DNA of 64,000 nt, taken from contig JBBARC010000007.1 in the NCBI GenBank assembly GCA_040400005.1, positions 17,985-81,984 on the forward strand, given 5' to 3'. The notes beneath the pieces were generated by a model. The model worked only from the letters and a program-made list of their open reading frames with translations. It searched no databases and had not been told where the DNA came from. This stretch comes from JBBARC01 sp040400005. Its GTDB lineage: Bacteria; Pseudomonadota; Alphaproteobacteria; Acetobacterales; Acetobacteraceae. Positions 1 to 7,833 of this stretch are shown here, piece by piece. How positions within the stretch are numbered: position 1 is the first letter of the stretch; every line of letters begins with the position of its first letter. The position numbers and the translations under genes were made by a program.

Positions 1-96
1 CTGGCCATACTGCAGGCCGAGATACGCGTGGCCATGGCGCTAACCGGCTGCACATCGATCGCCGCAATCAACCGGGGGATTTTAGATCGCGTCTAG
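1..96 (+). CDS. C-terminal end of an FMN-dependent alpha-hydroxy-acid (L-lactate-type) dehydrogenase, partial
   Basis: The frame is open from base 1 to a TAG at 94-96 and encodes 31 residues. The stretch reading VAMALTGCTSIAAINRGIL matches the C-terminal helix of the LldD / glycolate oxidase family, where a 'mALtG..si.eln' pattern closes the FMN-binding barrel. These enzymes oxidise L-lactate or related 2-hydroxy acids and pass electrons to quinone or oxygen. The catalytic residues lie upstream of the window, so substrate cannot be judged. The chemoreceptor fragment that follows continues in the same frame directly after this stop codon. Confidence 0.7.
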   Translation: MAILQAEIRVAMALTGCTSIAAINRGILDRV

Positions 97-123
97 CTGG
101 CGTTTGGGGGGCTATTTTTAGCG

Positions 124-690
124 GTGTCTGTGCGCGAAATCACCCGCCAGGTGGCCAATGCCGCCGCCACCGCCCGCAAAGCCGATAGCGGCGCCCGCAC
201 CATCGGCGATGTGATGCGCACATTACCCGGCGCGGTTGCCCGCATTGGCGACGTGGCCAGCCTGATTGCCGATATCGCCGGGCGTACCAATTTTCTGGCG
301 CTGAATGCAACGATCGAGGCGGCGCGGGCCGGTGATGCCGGGCGCGGCTTTGCGGTGGTTGGCGGCGACGTAAAAACCCTGGCGACCCAAACCGCCACCG
401 CCACCGAACAGATCGCCGCCCAAATCGCCGCCATTTCAGAAAGCTCCGGCGCTATTACCGCCGCCGTGGAAGAACAACAGGCGGCGACGGGCGAAATTGT
501 GCGCGGCGTGCGCGGTGCTGCCGGTGGCGTGGCCGACGTGGCGGCAGGCATTGCGGCGCTCACCGCCATGACACTCGGATCGCGCACGACCGCAGGCGGG
601 CTTGCTGGCGCGGTTGGCCGTTTAGAAACCAGGGCGGTGTCGTTACAAGATACCGTGGGTGGGCTGGTGCGCGATTTGCGGGCGGCATAA
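124..690 (+). pseudogene. Headless methyl-accepting chemotaxis protein signalling domain
   Basis: The product (188 aa from a GTG) contains the MCP hairpin tip: residues 61-86 include TNFLALNATIEAARAGDAGR, the hallmark that binds CheA and CheW, followed by FAVVGGDVKTLATQTA and, later, AAVEEQQAATGEI. No sensor domain, membrane segment or HAMP domain precedes it. The frame opens only at base 97, just behind the preceding stop. Compared with family members, the descending helix between AAQIAAI and AAVEEQQ looks about three heptads short, and the usual 'AxEVK' is GGDVK. I infer a remnant of a longer receptor. A soluble mini-MCP is possible but less likely because no clear ribosome-binding site is seen and the start falls inside the signalling helix. 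Confidence 0.65.
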
Positions 691-1154
691 TTGTAACGAC
701 TAAGTAATATCATGCAAGGTCGCGCCTGGTGCGCCTCCGGCTGCCGACCAGCGCACGTCTGTACCCGTCGCGGCACTCTCTATGCCACGTCGCTCAGTTC
801 GCCTATCGGCGGGCGCCCGGCATGGCGCCCAGCGTGACGTTGGCATAGTGGCTTGGCTATCCTGCCGTGTTGCTGTGAGCCGTATGCGGGCGCGGCGTGG
901 GGCGCCGGGGAGTGCAATAATTCTAGAATGGTGTCGAAAAATGAGAACCAAAATAACAAATGCCGAATACTTTTGCATTTGCGACGATTACCCACGTCAT
1001 CTACATACTTTCGTGCGCCAGACTCACATTATTTTGATGGCATAAGCGTTTTTCAGTTGGTAGAATCGGCGCAAGGGACTACAACCGGCAATAGTCGCTG
1101 CGCCCCTTCGCACCCTGCGTTCGCCGTGTGGCCACCCCTTGAGGTTGTCGTCAA
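691..1154. other. Intergenic region, no supported gene
   Basis: About 460 bases separate the MCP remnant from the next plausible gene. Open frames here (for example 853-1554 on the plus strand) lack the GC-rich third positions seen in neighbouring genes and resemble no family. The stretch 915-1060 is clearly more AT-rich than its surroundings and may carry the promoter of the following small gene. Nothing else is recognisable. Confidence 0.4.
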
Positions 1155-1472
1155 ATGCGGTTCCTGTTCCCCGTCCGTGCCTTTGCGCACATGTTCCGGT
1201 TTGTGCGTCGGCAGGTGGCCGATACTGGCCACGCCGAAGCGGTGCGCACAATTCACAATTCGCTGTACCAACAGGCCCGCGTGCTTAACGCCGTCACTTG
1301 CTATCCGCTGGAAGCGGAAGTGGTCAAAACGGTGGAAGAAAGCGTCATCGCCATGCGCCACGCCGCCTACCGGGTGCAAATGCTGGAACGCGAACTCGCT
1401 GGCGCCAATGCGTCGCGCCGGCCGCCCCGCTCGCCATCGCCGGCCCAACCCGGGGTTGCCGCTAGTATTTAA
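1155..1472 (+). CDS. Small hypothetical protein (105 aa)
   Basis: I do not recognise this protein. The case for coding is the strongly GC-rich third codon position over residues 1-85 and a plausible helical composition. There is no clear signal peptide. The N-terminus (MRFLFPVRAFAHMFRFVRR) is hydrophobic and basic and could be an amphipathic membrane anchor. The middle (residues 25-80) is predicted helical, and the tail is rich in Pro, Ser and Arg. It precedes the WcbI-like gene by about 270 bases on the same strand. That gap shows no gene. Confidence 0.4.
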   Translation: MRFLFPVRAFAHMFRFVRRQVADTGHAEAVRTIHNSLYQQARVLNAVTCYPLEAEVVKTVEESVIAMRHAAYRVQMLERELAGANASRRPPRSPSPAQPGVAASI

Positions 1473-1741
1473 GCGCGTCGTTACTCAATTACTTAAATTC
1501 GTACTGTTGACCCTGTGGTTTGTTCGCTGTTTGCTGGGTCAATCTTGGCTGTAAGGCACCACTGGCATTGCTGCCGGTGGGGCAATTTTACCTTGCAGCC
1601 GAAACAACCGCCGGCGCGCATTGGGTTCGCGCACTAAAATCTGCCCGATTTGTCCTGCCGGCCGTACCCCAGCAGGTGCTTTGCGGCCGGCCGTAATATC
1701 GCTAAGCCTAGCACAGCGGCGGTTAGGGGCAGGGCAGGCAT

Positions 1742-2722
1742 ATGGCAGGTTGGTTTCGCAATTTATTTCCCAAAAAACCAGCGACGCCCGCGCCAATCGC
1801 GGCCCCGCGGCCCCGGCCCGCGGCGTTCGAATCGCTGTTCGGCGTGGCTTTGGCCGCCCCCGCAACCGCGCTCGCCACCCCGGCACTGGCGCTTGCGGTG
1901 GATGGGATAGCGGCCAAAGAAACCATCATGATCGCCGGCAATTGCTGTGCCGATAGCCTGGTTCAAATGTTTCAAACCGATGACCGCCTGCGTGCCCAGT
2001 ACCGTTTCATCCGGCTAGGCAGTGTGGAAGATCGCCGCCTAACCGACGCCCAAAAAGCCGAAATTTGCGCGGCGCGCCGGATCGTTATTCAAGATGTCGG
2101 CTCCATCGAGGCCAAAGCGATCGAAGCCTGCGTGCCAGATCAGTGCGAAATTATCCGCTTTCCGCAGCTCAATCTGCGCGCCCTATGGCCGTGGAACTGG
2201 CGCATGCTGCCGCCGGCACAAGGCGATACGCTCCTGCCACAAGCACGATTTGTATACTGCGACACGGCTTTGGAAAGCTTGCGCAAAACCATCAGCGATA
2301 AAACCGAATTGCTCGCGGCCTACCGCCAGACACAGCCAACCATGATGCAGACATTTCTAAAATTGCACGCATTCGATCAGCACCAGTTGCTCGAATACGA
2401 TGAGATTTACGGCATGACGATTGGCGCTAGGATTTTGGCGGCGGTCCCCGAACGGCAAATATTTTATAACCCAAGCCACCCGCACATGATTATTTACCAA
2501 TGGCTGGGGGAGCATATTTGGGCCAAGCTTAACCTGCCTGGCACCTGCCCGGTGTTCGCCGGCGGCGATACCTGGCGCCAACACAGCCTGCCGGTGCATC
2601 CGGCCGTTGCGGCCCATTTTGGCCTAGCTTGGGCCAACGATGCGACTGTTTACACTAACAAGGTGGCGGGTGCAGTAACCTGGGAAGACTACACGCGGGC
2701 CTACATCGCCGCCATGGACTAG
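1742..2722 (+). CDS. WcbI-like polysaccharide biosynthesis domain protein
   Basis: A protein of 326 aa. After a Pro/Ala-rich N-terminal stretch (residues 1-60) comes a domain that starts with IAGNCCADSLVQMF (about residue 64). This resembles the 'GNCQa..l' opening of WcbI-type enzymes, which belong to an SGNH-like fold and act in capsular polysaccharide modification. Further resemblance lies in RIVIQDVGSIEA and FPQLNLRALWPW, and in a late segment around IFYNPSHPHMIIYQWLGEHIW where such proteins carry a conserved His. No glycosyltransferase or capsule export genes are adjacent, so the acceptor is unknown. A start at ATG 1742 is chosen because an AG-rich stretch precedes it. Confidence 0.5.
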   Translation: MAGWFRNLFPKKPATPAPIAAPRPRPAAFESLFGVALAAPATALATPALALAVDGIAAKETIMIAGNCCADSLVQMFQTDDRLRAQYRFIRLGSVEDRRLTDAQKAEICAARRIVIQDVGSIEAKAIEACVPDQCEIIRFPQLNLRALWPWNWRMLPPAQGDTLLPQARFVYCDTALESLRKTISDKTELLAAYRQTQPTMMQTFLKLHAFDQHQLLEYDEIYGMTIGARILAAVPERQIFYNPSHPHMIIYQWLGEHIWAKLNLPGTCPVFAGGDTWRQHSLPVHPAVAAHFGLAWANDATVYTNKVAGAVTWEDYTRAYIAAMD

Positions 2723-2781
2723 CCGATCAGGCGCATGCCGCCATTATGCCAGCGGCAAACATCGAGCATAAGCCTGCGGTT

Positions 2782-3107
2782 TTACCATTTGATCACCCGT
2801 AAAATATCTGCCCGCTCATCGGTCCACAGCACCGGGCCAGGGGCCGGCACATCCCAGCCATCGGCGGCAACGGCGCGGTCGCCGAAACCGCCAGAAACGG
2901 CGGGCCGATGGTTAGCGTCAGCCTGATCAGTAACCACAATGCCGGCGATCCGCTGGTTGGCGGGGCGGCCGTGCCAATGGCCAGCGGCAACAGCAAAAAC
3001 AAATCCCAACACGCAGCATTCAGAAAAACTTGCGTGCGCGACCGCAAGCGATGGGCCGGTTGAATTTGCGCGTGCCCGGCCGCCCGGCCGCTTGGCGCCC
3101 AGTACAC
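2782..3107 (-). pseudogene. Remnant of a membrane-fused spermidine-synthase-like protein
   Basis: Reading the minus strand, one frame gives LLIRLTLTIGPPFLAVSATAP (about 2870-2935). This is the transmembrane 'lGlPFf.lS.TAPLlQ.W' segment typical of MFS-like/spermidine-synthase fusion proteins. Shortly downstream the neighbouring frame encodes VLWTDERADILRVIKW followed by a stop at 2782. This resembles the 'WTDDfs.il..l.w' C-terminus of the same family. The several hundred residues that should lie between are absent and the two parts are out of frame. I infer a large internal deletion plus a frameshift. The family is known from sequence resemblance only and its function is not established. Confidence 0.5.
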
Positions 3108-3233
3108 ACCGTGTTTGGTTTTTTGCCGCGATAAGTAGTTTCCGTGGCTTGGGCGGCATGCCGAGTATCGTTAGCTTGCCTCACCCCAACGTCGTTTGCC
3201 AATCGCTGCGAGGCCGACACAACAAAGACGCGA

Positions 3234-4631
3234 ATGCCCCATGGAGATGCACCTTTGCAAATAAAGGCTACAACCGCCGGCCTTGCCCCGACCAATGTGG
3301 CCCCGATCAGCCTGGCCCTGATCAGCCTGGCCCTGATCAGCCTGGCCCTGATCAGCCTGGGCGCTTGCGGAGATCAGGCAAAACTTACGCAATCATCGGG
3401 CTACGGTGCCGCACCCGAGCTGCCAGCGCCGCCCCCGACCCTAATCCCCACGCTTAACATAGCACCGGCGGTGCGCTGGCGCGAAGGTGGCACCCCGACA
3501 GTCGCCCAGGTGGCGGCTGGCGATTTGCAGGTAACCCGGTTTGCCGAAAACCTTGATCATCCGCGCTGGCTTTACGTGCTGCCTAATGGCGACGTGCTGG
3601 TGGCGGAATCTAACGCACCGCCCAAACCCGAAGACAGCAAAGGCATCCGCGGTTGGGTGCAACACCTGGCCATGCGGGCGGCAGGCGCGGTAACCGAAAG
3701 TGCTAACCGCATCACCTTATTACGATCAACCCGCCACAATGGCATCGCGGACCTGCGCATGGTGTTTTTAAGCGGCCTGCATTCCCCGATCGGCATGGCG
3801 CTGGTTGGGCGCGATTTTTATGTCGCCGATAGTAACGCACTGCTGCGGTTTACCTACGCCGCCGGCGCCACCGCCATTCGCACGCCAGCGACAAAACTGC
3901 TCGATCTGCCGGCAGGCCCGATCAATCACCACTGGACCAAAAACGTCATCGCCAGCGCCGATGGCAGCCGCCTTTACGTTACCATCGGGTCCAACAGCAA
4001 TGTTTTGGAAAATGGCGTGGCAGCCGAAGCGGGCCGCGCCGATATCTGGCAGATAAACCCCGCCGACGGTACCCACCGGGTGTTTGCCGCCGGCTTGCGC
4101 AATCCCAACGGCATGGGGTGGTCGTCCACCGGCAAGCTATGGGTGGCGGTGAACGAACGCGACGAGATCGGCAGCGATCTGGTGCCCGATTACATGACGG
4201 CCGTGGTGGATGGCGGTTTTTACGGCTGGCCCTATTCGTATTACGGCCAGCATGTCGATGACCGTGCCAAACCGCCGCGGCCGGATCTGGTGGCGGCGGC
4301 CATACCGCCGGATTATGCACTGGGCGCACATACTGCCTCACTCGGCCTGGCGTTTCATACTGGCCCAGGTCTTACCGCCGCCTTTGCCGAAGGCGCGTTT
4401 ATTGGTCAGCACGGATCCTGGAACCGTAACCCATTGAGCGGGTACAAGGTTATTTTTGTGCCGTTCCGAAATGGTGCCCCAAGTGGCGCGCCGGTTGATA
4501 TCCTTACCGGCTTTCTTGACCCCTACGGCCGCGCCCAAGGCCGCCCGGTAGGCCTTGCGATCGATCCGCAAGGCGCTTTGCTGGTGGCCGATGATGTTGG
4601 CAACATGGTGTGGCGGGTCAGCGCGCGGTGA
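3234..4631 (+). CDS. Exported sorbosone-dehydrogenase-like PQQ/GSDH-fold lipoprotein
   Basis: A six-bladed propeller of the glucose/sorbosone dehydrogenase family. Recognisable segments are DHPRWLYVLPNGDVLVAESN near the start, PAGPINHHWTKNVIASADG, GLRNPNGMGW, VNERDEIGSDLVPDYM and GFYGWPYSYYGQH, ending with GRPVGLAIDPQGALLVADD. The Asn-Glu-Arg-Asp and Asp-Tyr regions supply Ca/PQQ ligands in characterised homologues. Such enzymes oxidise aldoses or sorbosone in the periplasm and feed electrons to the respiratory chain. The N-terminus has a hydrophobic repeat (ISLAL units) ending in LGAC, a lipobox. The start at ATG 3234 is a compromise: the frame is open from 3144 and a TTG at 3255 is also possible. 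It converges on the M28 peptidase with a 14-base overlap. Confidence 0.8.
   Translation: MPHGDAPLQIKATTAGLAPTNVAPISLALISLALISLALISLGACGDQAKLTQSSGYGAAPELPAPPPTLIPTLNIAPAVRWREGGTPTVAQVAAGDLQVTRFAENLDHPRWLYVLPNGDVLVAESNAPPKPEDSKGIRGWVQHLAMRAAGAVTESANRITLLRSTRHNGIADLRMVFLSGLHSPIGMALVGRDFYVADSNALLRFTYAAGATAIRTPATKLLDLPAGPINHHWTKNVIASADGSRLYVTIGSNSNVLENGVAAEAGRADIWQINPADGTHRVFAAGLRNPNGMGWSSTGKLWVAVNERDEIGSDLVPDYMTAVVDGGFYGWPYSYYGQHVDDRAKPPRPDLVAAAIPPDYALGAHTASLGLAFHTGPGLTAAFAEGAFIGQHGSWNRNPLSGYKVIFVPFRNGAPSGAPVDILTGFLDPYGRAQGRPVGLAIDPQGALLVADDVGNMVWRVSAR
3305..3361 (+). repeat. 15-bp tandem repeat (3.8 copies) inside a signal peptide
   Basis: The unit GATCAGCCTGGCCCT is repeated perfectly three times and then partially. 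In frame it encodes the hydrophobic core ISLAL of the lipoprotein signal sequence of the sorbosone-dehydrogenase-like gene. Changes in copy number would lengthen or shorten the signal's hydrophobic core by five residues without shifting frame. Confidence 0.95.
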
Positions 4632-6207
4632 TAACCGGCTTAGCTGCATTAAACGCGGTATTCGCCATTTGCAGCACAACCTGGGCAGTGGCCTTGCTGG
4701 CAAAGCCCAGCACAAAACTATTGATGTTGGATATATCATCGCACCAGCGGCCGGGATTATCCACACAGCCGCCATCGCGCCCGGGCACGCGGCCTTCGTA
4801 ATTGCCGGTAAACCCACCCCATACCCGCACTTCGTTCAAAGATTTACAGCAATCCTGCTGGGTGAGAATGCCACTATTGGGAATCCCTACCAGGCTGAAC
4901 GCGTTACTATCGGTGCCATCATTACCAAAACCGGCGATGCGGGCCGCAATACCAGCGGCCCCCAGAACGGTCGCAAACGCCTGGTTGCCGGGCTGCGATT
5001 GGGCCACCACGTTGGGCGGAAATTTGGCAACATTTGATGCATGCCCGGGGTCGGCGATCAGCACATCGAAATTGGGCGTGGCGGTGACATCCACATCAAT
5101 ATCAAACGCAATCGCCTGGGCCTCGGCCGCGTCCAGATGGCGGGTGTAATAGGCCGATCCGTGCAGGCCCAATTCCTCGCCGCCAAAAAACACATATCGT
5201 AAGGCGTTGCGGGTTGGCGTGTGGGCCAATTTAAGCGCAATTTCTAGGATGGTTGCGCAGCCGCTGGCATTATCGAGGATGCCGGGGCCAAAAATCGAAT
5301 CCAAATGGGCATCCACCACAACCACCCGGCTTGCCGTGCCGCCAGTGGTATTAGCTGGTGGCGCATCGGCGATCAGGTTGATGTCGTGCACAGTGATTTT
5401 CTGTGTGGTGATGGCAAGCGTTACCGGCGCGTTCGTGCCCGCAAGGTAGGCTGCGCGCAAATCCGCCCCCAAGCGGGCACTCACGAAGGCCGCCACCGGT
5501 ATAGTTGCGTCGCTCGCTAGCCGCGCCGGTGCCGCCGCTTGTGTGCTGGTGATGCTGGCCGCATCGGCCATTGCGGCCTGATCCCGCCGATAAACAATAA
5601 CGCCGCGCGCGCCGGCAGCCGTTGCGTTGGCAACTTTGGCGCCAACCGGGCAGCCCCCCTGCGGCATCAGGGCGATTTTTCCGGTGGTAAACCCTACAAA
5701 ATCCTGCGCCGCACACCCGCTTGCCTGGGCATCGCGGCCCAACCCTTGCGCCAACGCCTGCACCGTGCCGGCACCGGTGCCGATCGCCGCAAACCACGAT
5801 TGGCCTAGCCGCATGGCATGCCCGCCGACACGCAACACTGGCTGTGCTGCCGCGGTCGTGTAGCTAAATTGGTAGGGTTGGCGGTGCACCGCATACCCTG
5901 CGCGGCGCAGAATTTTTTCAACATAGGCGACCGACGCCGCATAACCCGCACTGCCAGCATCGCGGTTACCATGGCCAGCCGCATCGGGGTTGGCCGTGGC
6001 AATCGCCTGAAATTTCACCAGATGGCGCCGCACCCAGGGTGTTTGCACGCAAGCGGCCAGCAGATCGGCGGTGGCGTTGGCGCGGCTTTCGCACACCGCA
6101 AGGGTGGGCAGCACCACTGTTGCCAGCGCCACTGGGGCAGCAAAGGCAGGTGTGAACAGTGCGGTCAGCGTGACGCCTGCCAAGGTAAGGGTGCGGGCTT
6201 GGGGCAT
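4618..6207 (-). CDS. Exported M28-family peptidase with PA domain
   Basis: 529 aa. An N-terminal signal peptide (hydrophobic residues 8-24, ending AFA) is followed by a PA-type insertion (about residues 130-260) and an M28 aminopeptidase core. Metal-ligand motifs of the family are visible: the His in DAHLDS, the Asp in GPGILDNASG, the Glu pair in FGGEELGLHGS and an Asp in AFDIDVD. The late TDSNAF segment is also present. The family's last His ligand, in a 'CYH..CD' context before 'SNIN' in Streptomyces aminopeptidase, is not visible here: the equivalent stretch reads CVDNPGRWCDDISNIN. It is therefore a secreted or periplasmic peptidase homologue whose metal site may be altered. It converges on the sorbosone-dehydrogenase-like gene. 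Confidence 0.8.
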   Translation of the reverse strand: MPQARTLTLAGVTLTALFTPAFAAPVALATVVLPTLAVCESRANATADLLAACVQTPWVRRHLVKFQAIATANPDAAGHGNRDAGSAGYAASVAYVEKILRRAGYAVHRQPYQFSYTTAAAQPVLRVGGHAMRLGQSWFAAIGTGAGTVQALAQGLGRDAQASGCAAQDFVGFTTGKIALMPQGGCPVGAKVANATAAGARGVIVYRRDQAAMADAASITSTQAAAPARLASDATIPVAAFVSARLGADLRAAYLAGTNAPVTLAITTQKITVHDINLIADAPPANTTGGTASRVVVVDAHLDSIFGPGILDNASGCATILEIALKLAHTPTRNALRYVFFGGEELGLHGSAYYTRHLDAAEAQAIAFDIDVDVTATPNFDVLIADPGHASNVAKFPPNVVAQSQPGNQAFATVLGAAGIAARIAGFGNDGTDSNAFSLVGIPNSGILTQQDCCKSLNEVRVWGGFTGNYEGRVPGRDGGCVDNPGRWCDDISNINSFVLGFASKATAQVVLQMANTAFNAAKPVITAR

Positions 6208-6829
6208 GACTATCCTGCGGCTTCAATGGGGGGGGCTGAAGCAGATAATCATCGTTACGCTAACCACGCAAGCAGGAGCCAGCGTTAAAAGGCTATGGCA
6301 GGACGCCTGAACGCGTAACGTGGAGCCGCCGGACTGCATGCAGCAATCGCTGTACGTTCCAATTTTGCATGAAAGTGTAACGTTTTCGGAGATTTTGCTG
6401 GCCGAAGCGCTGTGCTGGCGGATCTTTGGCGAGCCAGAAATAGCAAACCGTAGCAACCATTACGATCGTTGCGGTATCGCCGGCATCTCTCCTGCGTCAG
6501 CGTGCCGTCGCGCGGCGGCCTTGTGGGTAATCGCCAGCCGGTCAAGATCCATACCAGGGGGAAGACGGCCCAAGTGTGGCGGAAATTCATCAAAATGGAG
6601 AGATGCTGTGTGTTGCAGTCCCCCCTAGAATCAGCGCGATTCGGGCCGACGCAGGCTTATTTTAGCGCTTATGGGGCGAAGCCCGCTTAATTTGATCCCC
6701 CAAATTCCACCGCGCCAAAAGCCGCAGCCTAAACAGGTTTACCAGTTCGCCCTGATGATGACTCTTCCATTATCAAGGCGGGCATCAAGGTGGGCATCAA
6801 GGCGGGTTGGTATGCGCGGCCAGGGTTGG

Positions 6830-6914
6830 CGGGCGGCGGCGCGCCAAAAAAAGACTAATGCCGACCCGCGTTGGCCCATTCTTCATGGGTCAACACTTAA
6901 GCGGGTTGGTCTTA
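6830..6914 (+). repeat. Dispersed repeat, copy 1 (second copy at 53047-53130)
   Basis: This stretch aligns with the segment downstream of mltA and speE. Shared blocks are GGCGGCG followed by GCGCC and an A-run, a variable part containing TTGGCCC, then the exact 18-mer GGGTCAACACTTAAGCGG and a final TTA. On the minus strand both copies begin a similar short reading frame (MLT.(D/E)E.AN.GR). No function is assigned. Confidence 0.6.
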
Positions 6915-6963
6915 GAGCCTGATCGCTTGAAGTTGGCGCGGCAGCGATGTGCGTTCAGGCTCT
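6914..6963. repeat. Imperfect inverted repeat, 13-base arms
   Basis: AGAGCCTGATCGC (6914-6926) and GCGTTCAGGCTCT (6951-6963) are reverse complements at 12 of 13 positions, with a 24-base loop. It abuts the shared repeat at 6830-6914. No gene lies within 140 bases. It could be the end of a decayed mobile element or a structured RNA stem; nothing distinguishes these. Confidence 0.6.
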
Positions 6964-7107
6964 TGGTGCTCCAGGCCGGGATTAGCAGAACGCCGATAAA
7001 CGGAATTTGCTGCCGGGGCTGATGCCCTGCCGGCGCCATTGTGCCGGTGCGCCGGCGCGCAAACCCAGCCCGGCGGCTCGGGCGCAACCGCCCCGGACGT
7101 TAAACCG

Positions 7108-7683
7108 TTATTGCGTGCACGGCGCCTGAGCAGGCGCGCAGCTCGCGACAAAGGCGTGGGTTGCGTAGTCGCTGCTCAGGTAATTGCCGGTAAAACCGGC
7201 AGCCACATTGCCGGCAGCCAAGGTTGTTGAATACGCGCCGGGATATTGCAGGCTGTGATGGGTGCCGTTGAAGAAAAAGCCATGCGTGATGTTGCCGGCA
7301 GCAACCCAGTTGCCCAGCACGTCGCCTTTCGCCAACACGGCGACGACCGATGTGCTGACCGCGCCGGGATAGCTGAACGTGGTTGTTTTATTGAGCGTGT
7401 GCACAAAGCCGCGCATGACATGGCTGGCGTCCGTGTACCAGCCGCCGATGGTGCCGCCCGCGGAAATTGTGCTGATATTGGTATAGGTCGATCCTGGCGG
7501 GTCGAAGCTGGTGATGACGCCAGCCGTGTAGGTGAAGCCGTGGTTTCTGTTGTCTGCGGTGGTGTAGGTGCCGGCCACCGTGCCGGCATCATTTATGGCC
7601 GCGGGGCTGGTGGAAATTGAGCCCGGCGGATTGAAAAGTGTCACGGTGGTTTTCTTAATCACCACGCCCGAATAGCCTGACAC
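7108..7683 (-). CDS. HAF-like repeat protein, probably missing its N-terminus
   Basis: 191 aa consisting of about four to five imperfect repeats of 35-40 residues. Each repeat follows the pattern 'IND.G.VaGtYtd....HGFty..G....dpPG..', for example AINDAGTVAGTYTTADNRN then HGFTYTAGVITSFDPPGS. This resembles the HAF family of predicted extracellular repeat proteins, thought to form beta-propeller-like folds. Usual members carry a signal peptide. Here the first start is a GTG at 7683 inside a repeat-like segment, and the frame stays open further upstream without a convincing start. I infer either a truncated gene or an unusual start. Two Cys near the C-terminus (SCAPAQAPC) could form a disulfide. 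It is divergent from ilvD. Confidence 0.5.
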   Translation of the reverse strand: MSGYSGVVIKKTTVTLFNPPGSISTSPAAINDAGTVAGTYTTADNRNHGFTYTAGVITSFDPPGSTYTNISTISAGGTIGGWYTDASHVMRGFVHTLNKTTTFSYPGAVSTSVVAVLAKGDVLGNWVAAGNITHGFFFNGTHHSLQYPGAYSTTLAAGNVAAGFTGNYLSSDYATHAFVASCAPAQAPCTQ

Positions 7684-7833
7684 ACCCGCGGGTGATCGTG
7701 TCGGTGAAAATGTGCCCCAACCCGCAAGGCAACCCCAGCCCTGCGCCCCAAAACCTTTTCCCGCACTCGCCCCTCGGCTAAGCCTTCCGCAAGGAAGCCC
7801 CTAAACCCACCACCCGCGGGAGAATTTTTAGCC

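Larger units (their letters stand above)
6208..7107. other. 900-bp non-coding stretch with repeats
   Basis: No open frame here has convincing codon bias or family resemblance. It contains a 12- to 13-base imperfect direct repeat (GGCATCAAGG-type units, about 6771-6806), an 85-base repeat shared with 53.05 kb (6830-6914), and an inverted repeat (6914-6963). The composition varies along the stretch, with an AT-richer block around 6340-6480 next to the M28 gene that may hold its promoter. I infer an eroded region. Confidence 0.5.

Noticed and set aside
853..1554. Plus-strand open frame of 233 codons
   Set aside because: It shadows the better-supported small gene at 1155-1472 in another frame and lacks third-position GC bias.
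2793..3107. Intact small membrane protein gene on the minus strand
   Set aside because: The hydrophobic part matches only a fragment of a larger family and its continuation is frameshifted and deleted, so a pseudogene is the better reading.
7684..7833. Attenuator or leader peptide before ilvD
   Set aside because: A small stem is present, but no leader frame rich in Val/Leu/Ile codons and no terminator pair were seen.
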